Source: Gordonia hankookensis (GTDB taxonomy: Bacteria; Actinomycetota; Actinomycetes; Mycobacteriales; Mycobacteriaceae). Taken from it: a stretch of 64,000 nucleotides of DNA. This document shows, one piece after another, positions 44,130-52,500 of this stretch (position 1 is the stretch's first letter; every line of letters begins with the position of its first letter). The position numbers and the translations under genes are program-made. Location: NCBI RefSeq assembly GCF_014673215.1, contig NZ_JACWMS010000002.1, forward strand, positions 930,001 to 994,000. Reading direction: 5' to 3'. Under the pieces are notes generated by a model, which was given only the letters and a program-made list of their open reading frames with translations, was not told where the DNA came from and did no database searches.

Positions 44130-46067
44130 ATGGCACTCCCCGCTCGCCGCGCCCGCGACGTCGGAGAACTCGTCGTCGGTGCGGTCGTCGCCGTTGCGAT
44201 CGCCTACCTCGGCCTCAAGATCATCGGGGCTGTCGACTGGCCCGCGTTCAACTCGTCCAACGTGAGTCGGGCGCTCACCACCGTCGGCCAGGTCGTCGCC
44301 GTCGCGCTGCTGGTGGTCGCCGTGATCCTCCATCGCGGCGGCCGCGTCCGATGGCTGACGAGCCTTCTGTCGGTGGTCGGGTCGGCCGGTCTGGTGACGG
44401 TCACGCTCGGCATGCCGCTGGGCGCCACCAAGCTCTATCTGTTCGGTCTCTCGGTGGATCAGGAGTTCCGTACCGAGTACCTGACCAGGATGACGAGCAG
44501 CCCCCGACTGGCCGACATGACCTACATCGACCTGCCGCCGTACTACCCGGCAGGCTGGTTCTGGTGGGGCGGGCGGTTCGCCAATGTCGAGGGCCTTCCC
44601 GGCTGGGAGGCCTACAAACCGTGGGCGATCATCTCGATGTCGGTGGCCGCGGCCGTGGGCATCCTGCTGTGGACGCGGATGGTCGGCGCGAACCGCGGGA
44701 TCCCGATCGCGCTCGCGGTCACCACCATCACCCTCATGTACGCCTCCCCGGAGCCGTACGCGGCGGTGCTGGTCATGATCGGCACGCCGATGCTCATCAC
44801 GCTGCTCTACGCGCTGCGCGGCCGATCGCGCATCGCCGACGGGCCGGTCGGCGGGCTCCGGCGCGGGACGAGTTGGCCTGCCGTGGTCGCGGCGGGTGCG
44901 TTCCTGGGCCTCAGCGCCACCTTCTACACCCTCTACACCGGCCTGTTCGCCCTCACCGCGGCCCTGATGGCGCTCTATCTCATCGGCCAGGCTTGGTTCG
45001 GCGCCTCCAACAAGGCCGTTCCCGACGAGACGGTCTCCGCCCGAAGGCGTTCGACGATCGGTGCGGTCATCGGCCGACTCGTGTCGGTCGGCGTGATCGC
45101 CGGACTCATCGCATTGCTCGTGTGGGCGCCGTACCTGTGGTCGAGGCTCCGCAGTGAACCGGCCAGCGGCGGTACCGCCGAGCACTACCTGCCCGAGCGT
45201 GGCTCCATCCTGCCGCTGCCGTTCTTCCACTTCACCCTCGTCGGGATCATCACCTTCATCGGGCTGGTCTGGCTCTTGCTGCGTTTCCGGAAACGGACGA
45301 TCGCCCTCGCGCTGGGCTTGACGGTGCTGACCGTCTACCTGTTCTGCCTGCTGTCGATGCTCCTCACCGCCGCGGGCACCACGCTCCTCTCGTTCCGTCT
45401 CGATCCGATCCTCGATGCGACCCTCGGCGCCGCCGGTGTGCTCGGTGTGGCGGAGGTGTCGCGGTGGGCGGTCGGTAGATTCGGCGATGTCCGGTTCGCG
45501 ATCGGTGCCGTCGCGGCGGTCTCCGCCATCGCCCTCGCCCAAGGCGTCCCGGGCTATCTCTCCACCGAGATCACCACCGCCTACACCGATACCGACGGCT
45601 ACGGGAAACGCGCCGATCAGCGACCACCGGGCGCCGAATCGTACTTTCCCGAGATCAATCGCCTCATCCACCGACAGACCGGCCGGCCGGCCGAGCAGAA
45701 CGTGGTGCTCACCGCCGACTACGGATTCCTCTCCATCTACCCGTACTGGGGTTTCCAGGGTCTGACATCGCATTACGCCAATCCGTTGGCGCAGTTCGAC
45801 AAGCGCGCGGCCATCATCGCGCGGTGGTCGGAGTCGACGACGCCCGACCAGATGATCAGAAAGCTCGACCGGTCACCGTGGAAGCCACCGAATGTCTTCC
45901 TGTTCCGCTATGGCGCAGACGGTTACACGCTGAGGTTGGCAAAGGATGTCTATCCGAACGACCCGAACGTCAGCCGGTACTCGGTCACGTTCGATCCCGC
46001 GGTGTTCGCCGACCCACGCTTCACGGTGACCGAGGTCGGCCCGTTCGTGGTGGTGGTCCGGAGATGA
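44130..46067 (+). CDS. aftA: galactan 5-O-arabinofuranosyltransferase AftA
   Basis: 645-aa GT-C-type membrane enzyme (GT85) that places the first arabinofuranose on the galactan chain from decaprenyl-phosphoryl-arabinose. About 11-12 helices fill the first 450 residues. The first large extracytoplasmic loop has RMTSSPRLADMTYIDLPPYYPAGWFWWGGR, the donor-site region. The C-terminal ~160 residues are a soluble extracytoplasmic domain (YFPEINRLIHRQTGRPAEQNVVLTADYGFL). ATG with GAGG upstream, two bases after dprE2. In mycobacteria embC follows directly; here the stop instead overlaps an MBL-fold gene and embC lies 3.5 kb on. Confidence 0.94.
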   Translation: MALPARRARDVGELVVGAVVAVAIAYLGLKIIGAVDWPAFNSSNVSRALTTVGQVVAVALLVVAVILHRGGRVRWLTSLLSVVGSAGLVTVTLGMPLGATKLYLFGLSVDQEFRTEYLTRMTSSPRLADMTYIDLPPYYPAGWFWWGGRFANVEGLPGWEAYKPWAIISMSVAAAVGILLWTRMVGANRGIPIALAVTTITLMYASPEPYAAVLVMIGTPMLITLLYALRGRSRIADGPVGGLRRGTSWPAVVAAGAFLGLSATFYTLYTGLFALTAALMALYLIGQAWFGASNKAVPDETVSARRRSTIGAVIGRLVSVGVIAGLIALLVWAPYLWSRLRSEPASGGTAEHYLPERGSILPLPFFHFTLVGIITFIGLVWLLLRFRKRTIALALGLTVLTVYLFCLLSMLLTAAGTTLLSFRLDPILDATLGAAGVLGVAEVSRWAVGRFGDVRFAIGAVAAVSAIALAQGVPGYLSTEITTAYTDTDGYGKRADQRPPGAESYFPEINRLIHRQTGRPAEQNVVLTADYGFLSIYPYWGFQGLTSHYANPLAQFDKRAAIIARWSESTTPDQMIRKLDRSPWKPPNVFLFRYGADGYTLRLAKDVYPNDPNVSRYSVTFDPAVFADPRFTVTEVGPFVVVVRR

Positions 46068-46825
46068 TCGTGCCGAAGAGCAGGTTCCTGATCAGCCGGG
46101 TCGACGCCGGATCGTCATCGGCCTTCCTGGTACACACCGACGTCGTGAACTGGGTTCTGCTCCAAGAGGGTTCGGGCATCACCCTGATCGACGGCGGCTA
46201 CCCGGGCCAGGCCTCCGACGTGGTGGAGTCGATCCGGCACATCGGCGGGCGGCCCGAGGACATCCAAGGTGCGCTGCTGACCCATGCCCACGTCGATCAC
46301 CTCGGCGGACTCGTGTCCCTGAGCGAGCAGTACGGATTCGACGTGTACATGGATCCGGTCGAGGTGACACACGCCCGACGTGAGTACCTCCAGCAGGCCG
46401 GCCCCCTCGACATCCTGCCGATCGCGTACCGGCCACGTGTCCTGCGGTGGCTGGCCGCGGTGACCCCGCTCGGCGTGTTGAGCCGCAAGGGAATCGACGG
46501 CGCCAAGCCGTTCGGGACCCGACTCGACCTACCCGGCGGTCCGACTCCGGTTGCCGCACACGGTCATACCGACGGACACAGCGCCTATCTCGTCGCCGAC
46601 GATACCGTCCTGGTGTCCGGCGATGCACTGGTCAGTGGGCATCCGATCTCGGCAATCGCAGGCCCGCAATGTATCTCGGATGCCTTTCAGCACGACGTCG
46701 AGACGGCACGGCGGACCGTCGAATCGTTCACCCGGCTCGACGCGACCGTCCTGTTCCCCGGCCACGGACCGCGATACGACGGTTCCGTCGCGGACGCCGC
46801 CCGGCGAGCGCTCGACGTGTCCTGA
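46064..46825 (+). CDS. metallo-beta-lactamase-fold hydrolase
   Basis: 253-aa MBL-fold enzyme with the full metal motif H74-A-H76-V-D78-H79, a second His in AAHGHTDGHSAYL, the bridging Asp in VLVSGDALVSGHP and the last His in LFPGHGPRY. Two zinc or iron ions are expected. The family is broad (glyoxalase II-, lactonase- and nuclease-like), and the substrate cannot be assigned. ATG overlaps the aftA stop by 4 bases (ATGA), so it is translated from the dprE1-dprE2-aftA mRNA. This coupling suggests a link to decaprenyl-arabinose metabolism, or merely a convenient promoter. Confidence 0.88.
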   Translation: MIVPKSRFLISRVDAGSSSAFLVHTDVVNWVLLQEGSGITLIDGGYPGQASDVVESIRHIGGRPEDIQGALLTHAHVDHLGGLVSLSEQYGFDVYMDPVEVTHARREYLQQAGPLDILPIAYRPRVLRWLAAVTPLGVLSRKGIDGAKPFGTRLDLPGGPTPVAAHGHTDGHSAYLVADDTVLVSGDALVSGHPISAIAGPQCISDAFQHDVETARRTVESFTRLDATVLFPGHGPRYDGSVADAARRALDVS

Positions 46826-46922
46826 GCGGTTGCCCCGCGATATCGGAAAACCGCCCCGGGAAAGCGCCTGCCAAGGACCACCGATCGGCAGACGTCGATG
46901 GGAGCTCTCTGACAGGCGGTTC

Positions 46923-47243
46923 TCAGGGGCGGCCGTCCTCGGCGATCGACCTGATCCGGTCGAGTCGGCGGTCCCAGCCACGCGCGATGGTATCGAGTTG
47001 TCGGGCGACCTGACTCAGCCGCGCGCCAACCGGCTCGTAACGCAGCTCCCGGCCGGCCTTGGCCGAACTGACCAGCCCCACCTCCTCCAGTACGCGAAGG
47101 TGTTTCGCGATCGCCTGTCTGGTGATGGGCAGTTCGGACGCCAGCGCCGACGCCGACGCCGGGGCCGCGGAGAGCGTCACGAGGATCTGCCACCGACTGT
47201 CGTCGGCGAGCGCCGCGAACAGATCGACCGGCGCGGCGGCCAT
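46923..47243 (-). CDS. ArsR-family transcriptional regulator
   Basis: 106-aa winged helix: DLFAALADDSRWQILVTLSAAPASASALASELPITRQAIAKHLRVLEEVGLVSSAKAGRELRYEPVGARL. No metal-binding Cys motif, so it belongs to the non-metal ArsR group that is commonly paired with an SRPBCC protein, as here. ATG at 47243 with GGGGGA upstream; it lies 40 bases downstream of the SRPBCC gene on the same strand. Two inverted repeats upstream of that operon are likely its operators. A C-terminal helix (ARQLDTIARGWDRRLDRIRSIAE) should serve dimerisation. Confidence 0.9.
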   Translation of the reverse strand: MAAAPVDLFAALADDSRWQILVTLSAAPASASALASELPITRQAIAKHLRVLEEVGLVSSAKAGRELRYEPVGARLSQVARQLDTIARGWDRRLDRIRSIAEDGRP

Positions 47244-47283
47244 TAAATCCCCCGTCGCTTCGCTCGCCGAGACCACATCCCCA

Positions 47284-47733
47284 TCAGGCACGGGCAGCGG
47301 CCCCGTTGAGGTGGGCGCGAGCCAGATCCAGCTCGATGCCCCACCCCTCGGTGTGGTCGTCGAATCGCGAGCGGCGATCGGCCTCCGGCTCGGAGAGCGA
47401 CCCGAAGCCCGACTCGGCGACCTTGAGTACGACGCCCGTCTCCGCCTCGGTGACCCAGAACTCCACCAGCGTCGATGAACTCGACAGGTCATCGGCATCG
47501 ATGTGCCAGCGGAAGGCCGCATAGTTCGGTTCGTCGAGTGTCACCGTCCGGAAGGCGAACCGACCATGGTCGGGGTCGGTGACGTAGGAGATATCGCCGT
47601 CGCGACTGATCTGATGGTCGAGGATCTTCTGATCGTTGATGTACCAGCCCGGCTCGCTGACAAGTGCCCAGACGCGGTCGGCGGGGGCGTCGATGCTGAT
47701 CTCGCGTTCGATGCGATCGAATTGGGTGTCCAC
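47284..47733 (-). CDS. SRPBCC / AHSA1-like domain protein
   Basis: 149-aa START-like helix-grip protein: REISIDAPADRVWALVSEPGWYINDQKI at the front, VTLDEPNYAAFRWHIDADD in the strands, and a long C-terminal helix GWGIELDLARAHL. Such proteins bind hydrophobic ligands; many actinobacterial ones form an operon with an ArsR repressor, as here, and probably sense or sequester the inducer. GTG start at 47733 with GGAGGACACC upstream. First gene of the pair. Confidence 0.88.
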   Translation of the reverse strand: MDTQFDRIEREISIDAPADRVWALVSEPGWYINDQKILDHQISRDGDISYVTDPDHGRFAFRTVTLDEPNYAAFRWHIDADDLSSSSTLVEFWVTEAETGVVLKVAESGFGSLSEPEADRRSRFDDHTEGWGIELDLARAHLNGAAARA

Positions 47734-47761
47734 GGTGTCCTCCTCGGGACTCGATGGTTTG

Positions 47762-47783
47762 TGTGCAACCCGATAGTTGCACA
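47762..47783. promoter_or_regulatory. inverted-repeat operator 1 of the SRPBCC-arsR operon
   Basis: TGTGCAAC-N6-GTTGCACA, perfect 8-bp arms, 29 bases upstream of the SRPBCC start. Shares the GCAAC/GTTGC core with operator 2. Confidence 0.65.
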
Positions 47784-47796
47784 GAACCTCTACGTC

Positions 47797-47814
47797 TGCA
47801 ACCCCTCGGTTGCA
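47797..47814. promoter_or_regulatory. inverted-repeat operator 2 of the SRPBCC-arsR operon
   Basis: TGCAACC-N4-GGTTGCA, perfect 7-bp arms, centred about 33 bases (three helical turns) from operator 1. It lies between that site and the SoxR-like box of the divergent gene. Confidence 0.6.
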
Positions 47815-47828
47815 ATCAGGAGTGCTGC

Positions 47829-47859
47829 TTGACCTCAAGTGAACTTGAAGTATGAGACT
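47829..47859 (+). promoter_or_regulatory. SoxR-like (MerR-family) promoter box
   Basis: The dyad CCTCAAGTGAACTTGAAG (47833-47850) matches the E. coli SoxR box CCTCAAGTTAACTTGAGG at 16 of 18 positions. It is framed by TTGACC (-35, 47829-47834) and GAGACT (47854-47859) with the overlong 19-base spacer that MerR-type activators require. Transcription would begin close to the ATG at 47867. Confidence 0.65.
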
Positions 47860-47866
47860 TTGCGAC

Positions 47867-48184
47867 ATGACATCGACATCACCGCAGCTCCACCGCATCG
47901 ACAAGTTCGCCGTGCCCGCCGAGGCGATGACCGAGTTCCTCACTCGGGTACGGCACACCCACCGGATCCTCGGTGGCCAGCCGGGCATCGTCCGCAACGA
48001 CGTCGTGACGCTGGTCGACGGCGAGAGCGACTACAACGTGGTGACCGCGGTGACGTGGGAGTCACGCGAAGCACTCCAGAACGCCGGTCGGGCGGTGGCC
48101 GCGGATGTCGCGGCGAGCGGATTCGACCGGGCCGCTTTCCTGCGGCGACTCGGGGTCACGGCGGACTTCGGGACGTACTCGTGA
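47867..48184 (+). CDS. antibiotic-biosynthesis-monooxygenase (ABM) domain protein
   Basis: 105-aa ferredoxin-like alpha/beta barrel of the ABM/YgiN type: RIDKFAVPAEAMTEFLTRVRHTHRILGGQPGIVRNDVV ... YNVVTAVTWESREALQNAGRAVAADVAASGFDRAAFL. Family members are cofactor-free monooxygenases of quinols or polyaromatic compounds, or haem-handling proteins. The upstream SoxR-like box points to redox-cycling compounds as inducers, matching a quinol-oxidising role. ATG at 47867 is preferred over the one at 47852, which overlaps the promoter dyad region. The mRNA is probably leaderless. Confidence 0.83.
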   Translation: MTSTSPQLHRIDKFAVPAEAMTEFLTRVRHTHRILGGQPGIVRNDVVTLVDGESDYNVVTAVTWESREALQNAGRAVAADVAASGFDRAAFLRRLGVTADFGTYS

Positions 48185-48216
48185 CGTCGTGACGCGCCCG
48201 CGCTCGCCCGCGGCCC

Positions 48217-49029
48217 TCAACCCCGCCGAGTGCCCGCCAACAGCGACGCCGAGCTCATCCCCGGCCGATTGATCGGCCTGCCGTGCGCCGCCAGTACGGA
48301 CCCGGTGTCACTCAGCGAGCACTCCCACCCCGCCGCGTCCAGGGCGGCGGGAACGTCCGGGTTGTCGTGCCAGAGTGCGCGGATCTCGGCGAAGGGATCG
48401 TCACGGCCGGGCGCGCGTCTGCGCGCCCGGCGCACGGTGACACCGATCCTCGAATCCGCTGTCGCCGCCACGCTGACACCGTCGATGACGCGGGTCACGA
48501 CGTCGGCGGGCAGATACGCGAGCAGCCCCTCGGCGAGCCACGCCGACGGTTCGTCGGGTCGAAAACCGTTGTCCTGCAGCGCACGCAACCAGTCGTCGAC
48601 GAGGTCGCAACGCACCGGCCGCCGGTCGACGACGGGTTCGATCCCCACCTCGGCGACCACGGCCTCCTTCACGTCGACCACTGCGGGGCGGTCGACCTCG
48701 AACAGCCGGGAGTCGGGTGTGAGCCCGCTCCGGAATCCTCGACCGTCCAGACCGGAGCCGAGGATGACGAACTGCCGGATTCCCGCCGCGGCGGCGTCTG
48801 CGAGGACATCGTCGAGAAACAGGGTCCGTGCGACGAGCCACAGGTACATCGCCTCGACCTCGACACGGCTGTCCTCGCTGTCACGTTCGGCCGGATACGG
48901 CCGCGGACGCACACGCGCGATGGCCTCGGCGAGCGGGTCATGAAAGAGGGCATCGCGACGCGAGGACTCCGTCGCCCGTGCCCACGCGACCCCGAGTGCG
49001 GTTCTGCCGACGGCATCCAGTTCGCTCAA
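48217..49029 (-). CDS. SAM-dependent methyltransferase, LCM/PPM-like family
   Basis: 270-aa member of the PF04072-type family common in mycobacteria (putative S-adenosyl-L-methionine-dependent methyltransferases). Motifs: FHDPLAEAIARVRP near the N-terminus, IRQFVILGSGLDGRGFRSGL (SAM motif I, about residues 84-103), LFEVDRPAVVDVKEAVV (motif II) and SAWLAEGLLAYLP (about 190). Substrate unknown; related enzymes methylate carboxylates of lipids or proteins. ATG start overlaps the aroQ stop by 4 bases, so the two are coupled. Confidence 0.87.
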   Translation of the reverse strand: MSELDAVGRTALGVAWARATESSRRDALFHDPLAEAIARVRPRPYPAERDSEDSRVEVEAMYLWLVARTLFLDDVLADAAAAGIRQFVILGSGLDGRGFRSGLTPDSRLFEVDRPAVVDVKEAVVAEVGIEPVVDRRPVRCDLVDDWLRALQDNGFRPDEPSAWLAEGLLAYLPADVVTRVIDGVSVAATADSRIGVTVRRARRRAPGRDDPFAEIRALWHDNPDVPAALDAAGWECSLSDTGSVLAAHGRPINRPGMSSASLLAGTRRG

Positions 49030-49493
49030 TGGGCGTCGACCAGTTCCGCGAGCCGACGGATCGCGAACTCATAGCCTGCAATGCCGCAGCCGGCGATCAC
49101 CCCGGACGCGATCGGCGACACGTAGGAATGATGCCGGAACGCCTCGCGCCGGTGGATGTTGCTGATGTGGACCTCCATGATCGGCACCTCCGGAACCACC
49201 AGCGCGTCAGCCAGCGCGACCGACGTGTGCGTCCAGCCGCCCGGGTTGATCACGATGCCGCTGACCTGCCCGCGGGCCTCGTGGATCCAGTCGATCATCT
49301 GGCCCTCGTGATTGGTCTGGGCGGCCCGCAGACCGAACCCCACTTCCGATGCGGTCCGTTCCGCGAGCGCGACGACGTCGTCGAGGGTCGCCGATCCGTA
49401 GACGTCCGGCTGCCGGACGCCCAGGGTGTTCAGGTTCGGGCCGTTGAGCAGCAGAATCGGCAGGGGTTCGGGGCTCGACGAGGTGTCCGGCAT
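49026..49493 (-). CDS. aroQ: type II 3-dehydroquinate dehydratase
   Basis: 155-aa flavodoxin-fold enzyme converting 3-dehydroquinate to 3-dehydroshikimate, third step of the shikimate pathway. Signature LNGPNLNTLGVRQPDVYG with the catalytic Tyr, the Arg of the mobile loop, QTNHEGQMIDWIHEA, NPGGWTHTSVALADAL and EVHISNIHRREAFRHHSYVSPIASGVIAG with the catalytic His. Type II forms dodecamers. Usually found with other aro genes; here it sits alone beside the emb cluster and is coupled to a methyltransferase. ATG at 49493 with GGAG upstream chosen over one 12 bases earlier. Confidence 0.95.
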   Translation of the reverse strand: MPDTSSSPEPLPILLLNGPNLNTLGVRQPDVYGSATLDDVVALAERTASEVGFGLRAAQTNHEGQMIDWIHEARGQVSGIVINPGGWTHTSVALADALVVPEVPIMEVHISNIHRREAFRHHSYVSPIASGVIAGCGIAGYEFAIRRLAELVDAH

Positions 49494-49547
49494 GGCTCCA
49501 ACCATAGTTCAGTCCTTTGCGCCGACATCGCGCCCAGGGACAACGGT

Positions 49548-49561
49548 TACCATCTCTCTTT
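49548..49561 (+). promoter_or_regulatory. putative embC -10 element, leaderless layout
   Basis: TACCAT (49548-49553) followed by exactly 8 bases and the GTG start; no Shine-Dalgarno. Identical hexamer and spacing occur before embA1. The -35 region is unconvincing. Confidence 0.5.
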
Positions 49562-52500
49562 GTGCCATCGCCGACGGTCCGACGAGCCAAGATCGTCGCC
49601 ATCATCACCGGACTGCTCGGACTGTTCATGGCACTGGCCACGCCGCTCATGCCGGTCCAGCAGACCACGGCGCAGATCAATTGGCCACAGGACAACACCG
49701 TCGGATCGGTTGCCGCCCCGCTGATCAGCTATGTCCCCATCGACTTCGACGCGCACGTCCCGTGCCGCGCCGTCGATCAACTCGGCGACGGCGAATCGGT
49801 ACTGCTGTCGACGACGCCCAAAGAGGCCGAGAAATCCCCGGAACGCGGGCTGTTCATCCGTAAGACCGGGCAACCCGGCGATCCCCCCGATCAGCAGACC
49901 ATCGAGGTGGTCATCCGGAACCTCCCGCTGGTCTCGGCGACACTGGCGCAGGTCCGGCAGCAGGACTGCCGCGAGATCGTCGTGCACGCGGACTCCGAGG
50001 CGGTGTCGGCCGAGTTCGTCGGGATGCGCAACGACCAGGGCGAACCGCTCGACGGCACCACCGCCGGCCGGGAGTCCAACACCTACGACCAGGACCAGCG
50101 ACCGCAGGTCACCGGACTGTTCACCGACCTCTCCGGTCCGGCCGCGAGTCAACCGGGCCTCAGCGCACACGCCACCATCGACTCCCGCTACACGACGGCT
50201 CCGACCATCCTGAAATGGCTCGTCCTGATCGTCGGCATCATCTGCACCCTGTTGTCGTTGGCCGCGCTCGCCGTCCTCGACTCCACCGACGGCCGCAAAC
50301 ACCGGCGCATCCTCCCGGCGCGCTGGTGGCGGCTCAACGCCCGCGACTACGTGGTCATCGGCGCGCTGATCCTGTGGCACTTCATCGGACCCAACACCTC
50401 CGACGACGGCTATCTGCTGACCATGGCCCGCGTCGCGCAGAACGCGCAGTACACGGCCAACTACTTCCGATGGTATGGCGCTCCCGAGGCACCGTTCGGC
50501 TGGTACTACCAGGTCTTCGGACTGCTCAGCCATGTCAGTGTGGCCAGCCCGTGGATGCGCATCCCCGCATTGATCTGCGGCATCGGCGTCTGGCTCATCA
50601 TCAGCCACGAGGTGCTGCCGAGACTCGGTCGTGCCGCCATCACCCGCCCGTCCGTCGGGTGGACCGCCGCCTTCGTGTTCCTCGTGTCGTGGTTCCCGTT
50701 CGACAACGGTCTGCGCCCGGAACCGATCATCTGTCTGGGCGCCCTGCTCACATGGTGTTCGGTGGAACGTGCCATCGCGACCGGGCGTCTCCTACCCGCC
50801 GCGGTGGCCTGTCTGATCGGTGCGTTCAGCCTGGCCGCCGGTCCGACCGGTCTGCTCGCCGTGGCCGCGCTCATCGCGGGCGCACGACCGATGATCCTGG
50901 CACTGATCAAGCGCGCGAAGGTCATCGGCGGCGGTCGATGGGCCTACGTCGCACTGGTGGCACCTATCCTCGCGGCAGGCACCTTCATCATCTTCGTCGT
51001 GTTCTCCAATCTCACGCTGCGATCATTCGTCGAGGCGTCGCAGATGAAGACCGCCCTCGGACCGTCGGGCCACTGGTACAACGAGATCAATCGCTACTCG
51101 TCGCTGTTCGCCTTCTCCGCCGACGGCTCCATCGTCCGACGGTTCGCCGTCCTCGCGATGATCCTCGGCCTGGTGGTGTCGGCGGCCATGCTGATCCGCC
51201 GGTCCCGCATCCCCGGCACCGCGCTGGGTCCGTCCCGACGCATCGTCGCGATCACTTTCGCGTCGTTGGTCTTCCTGATGTTCACGCCGACGAAGTGGAC
51301 ACACCACTTCGGGGTGTTCGCCGGACTCGGGGCGGCGCTCGCAGCCATCGCGGCGATCGCGGCGAGTAATCACGTCATGCATTCCAGGCGCAACCGCACG
51401 CTGTTCGCGGCGTTGGTCCTGTTCATCGCGGGTCTGGCGTTCACAGCACCCAACTCGTATTACTACTCGTCCGCCTGGGGAATGCCCTGGGGCGTCATGC
51501 AGGTCACCATCGCGGGGGTGAACCTGGCAAATCTGCTCTTGTACGCAGCACTCGTACTCCTGTTGGCGGCCTTGTGGTTCCACTTCCGTGAGCCGTTCAC
51601 CGGAGTCGATCCGGCCGACCAGAGACCCGACCCCTCGGCGCGGCCGTGGTACCGACGGCTCGCGGCGATGCTCGCCTCGGCTCCGTTGGCCTTCGTCGCC
51701 GCGGCGGTGGTGATCTTCGCCCTGGTCACCGCGATGTTCGCCGGCATCCAGCAGAGCTCGTCGTATTCCGTGCCGCGCGCGAATCTGGAGGCGCTCAAGG
51801 GCGAGGAATGCGGTATGGCCGACAAGGTCTGGGTCGAGACGGACCCCAGCCGATACCAGCTCAAGCCCGTCGACGGATCGATAGCCGACCCGCTGGCAGG
51901 CCCGCCGACGGCACCAACCGACGCAACCCAGCCGGCCACCACCGGATTCACCGCGAACGGGGTGGACGAGGATCTCGAGACCACGGCGAGCGAGGGCTCG
52001 CTGGGCGTACTGGCCGGTAGCGCAGTCGCGTCGCCGGATGTACTGACCGCCAACGCAGGCGGCACCGGGGGCGGCATCGAGTCGACTGCCGGGGTCAACG
52101 GCAGTCATGCACAACTCCCGTTCTTCCTCGACCCGGCGAAGACGCCGGTGATGGGCAGCTACTCGAAGACCGATCAGGTCCCGGCACATCTGACGTCGGC
52201 GTGGTACGCGATGCCCGCCGATTACAAGGACCGTCCGATGGTGGCATTCTCGGTCGCCGGCCTCTTCGACAATCCGGACCTGCTGCTCGAATACACCACC
52301 GATCCGGTCGGACCGGGTACCCGCGACGCGTCGCTCCATGCCACGGGTGACACCGAGATGATCGACCCCGGCCCGCGTCCGTCATGGCGGAACGCCCGTG
52401 TCACCACTGATTCACTGCCGGACGACATCACCGCGGTTCGGATCGTCGCCACCGACGAGAACCTCTCGGAGGACCGCTTCATCGTGGTCACCCCGCCTCG

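Noticed and set aside
43872..45773. 633-codon open frame opposite dprE2/aftA
   Set aside because: Same shadow composition; it lies over two well-identified genes and has no motif or ribosome site.
46826..46922. Small gene between the MBL-fold and arsR genes
   Set aside because: 97 bases with no start-stop frame with a ribosome site; only scattered GC hairpin halves are seen.
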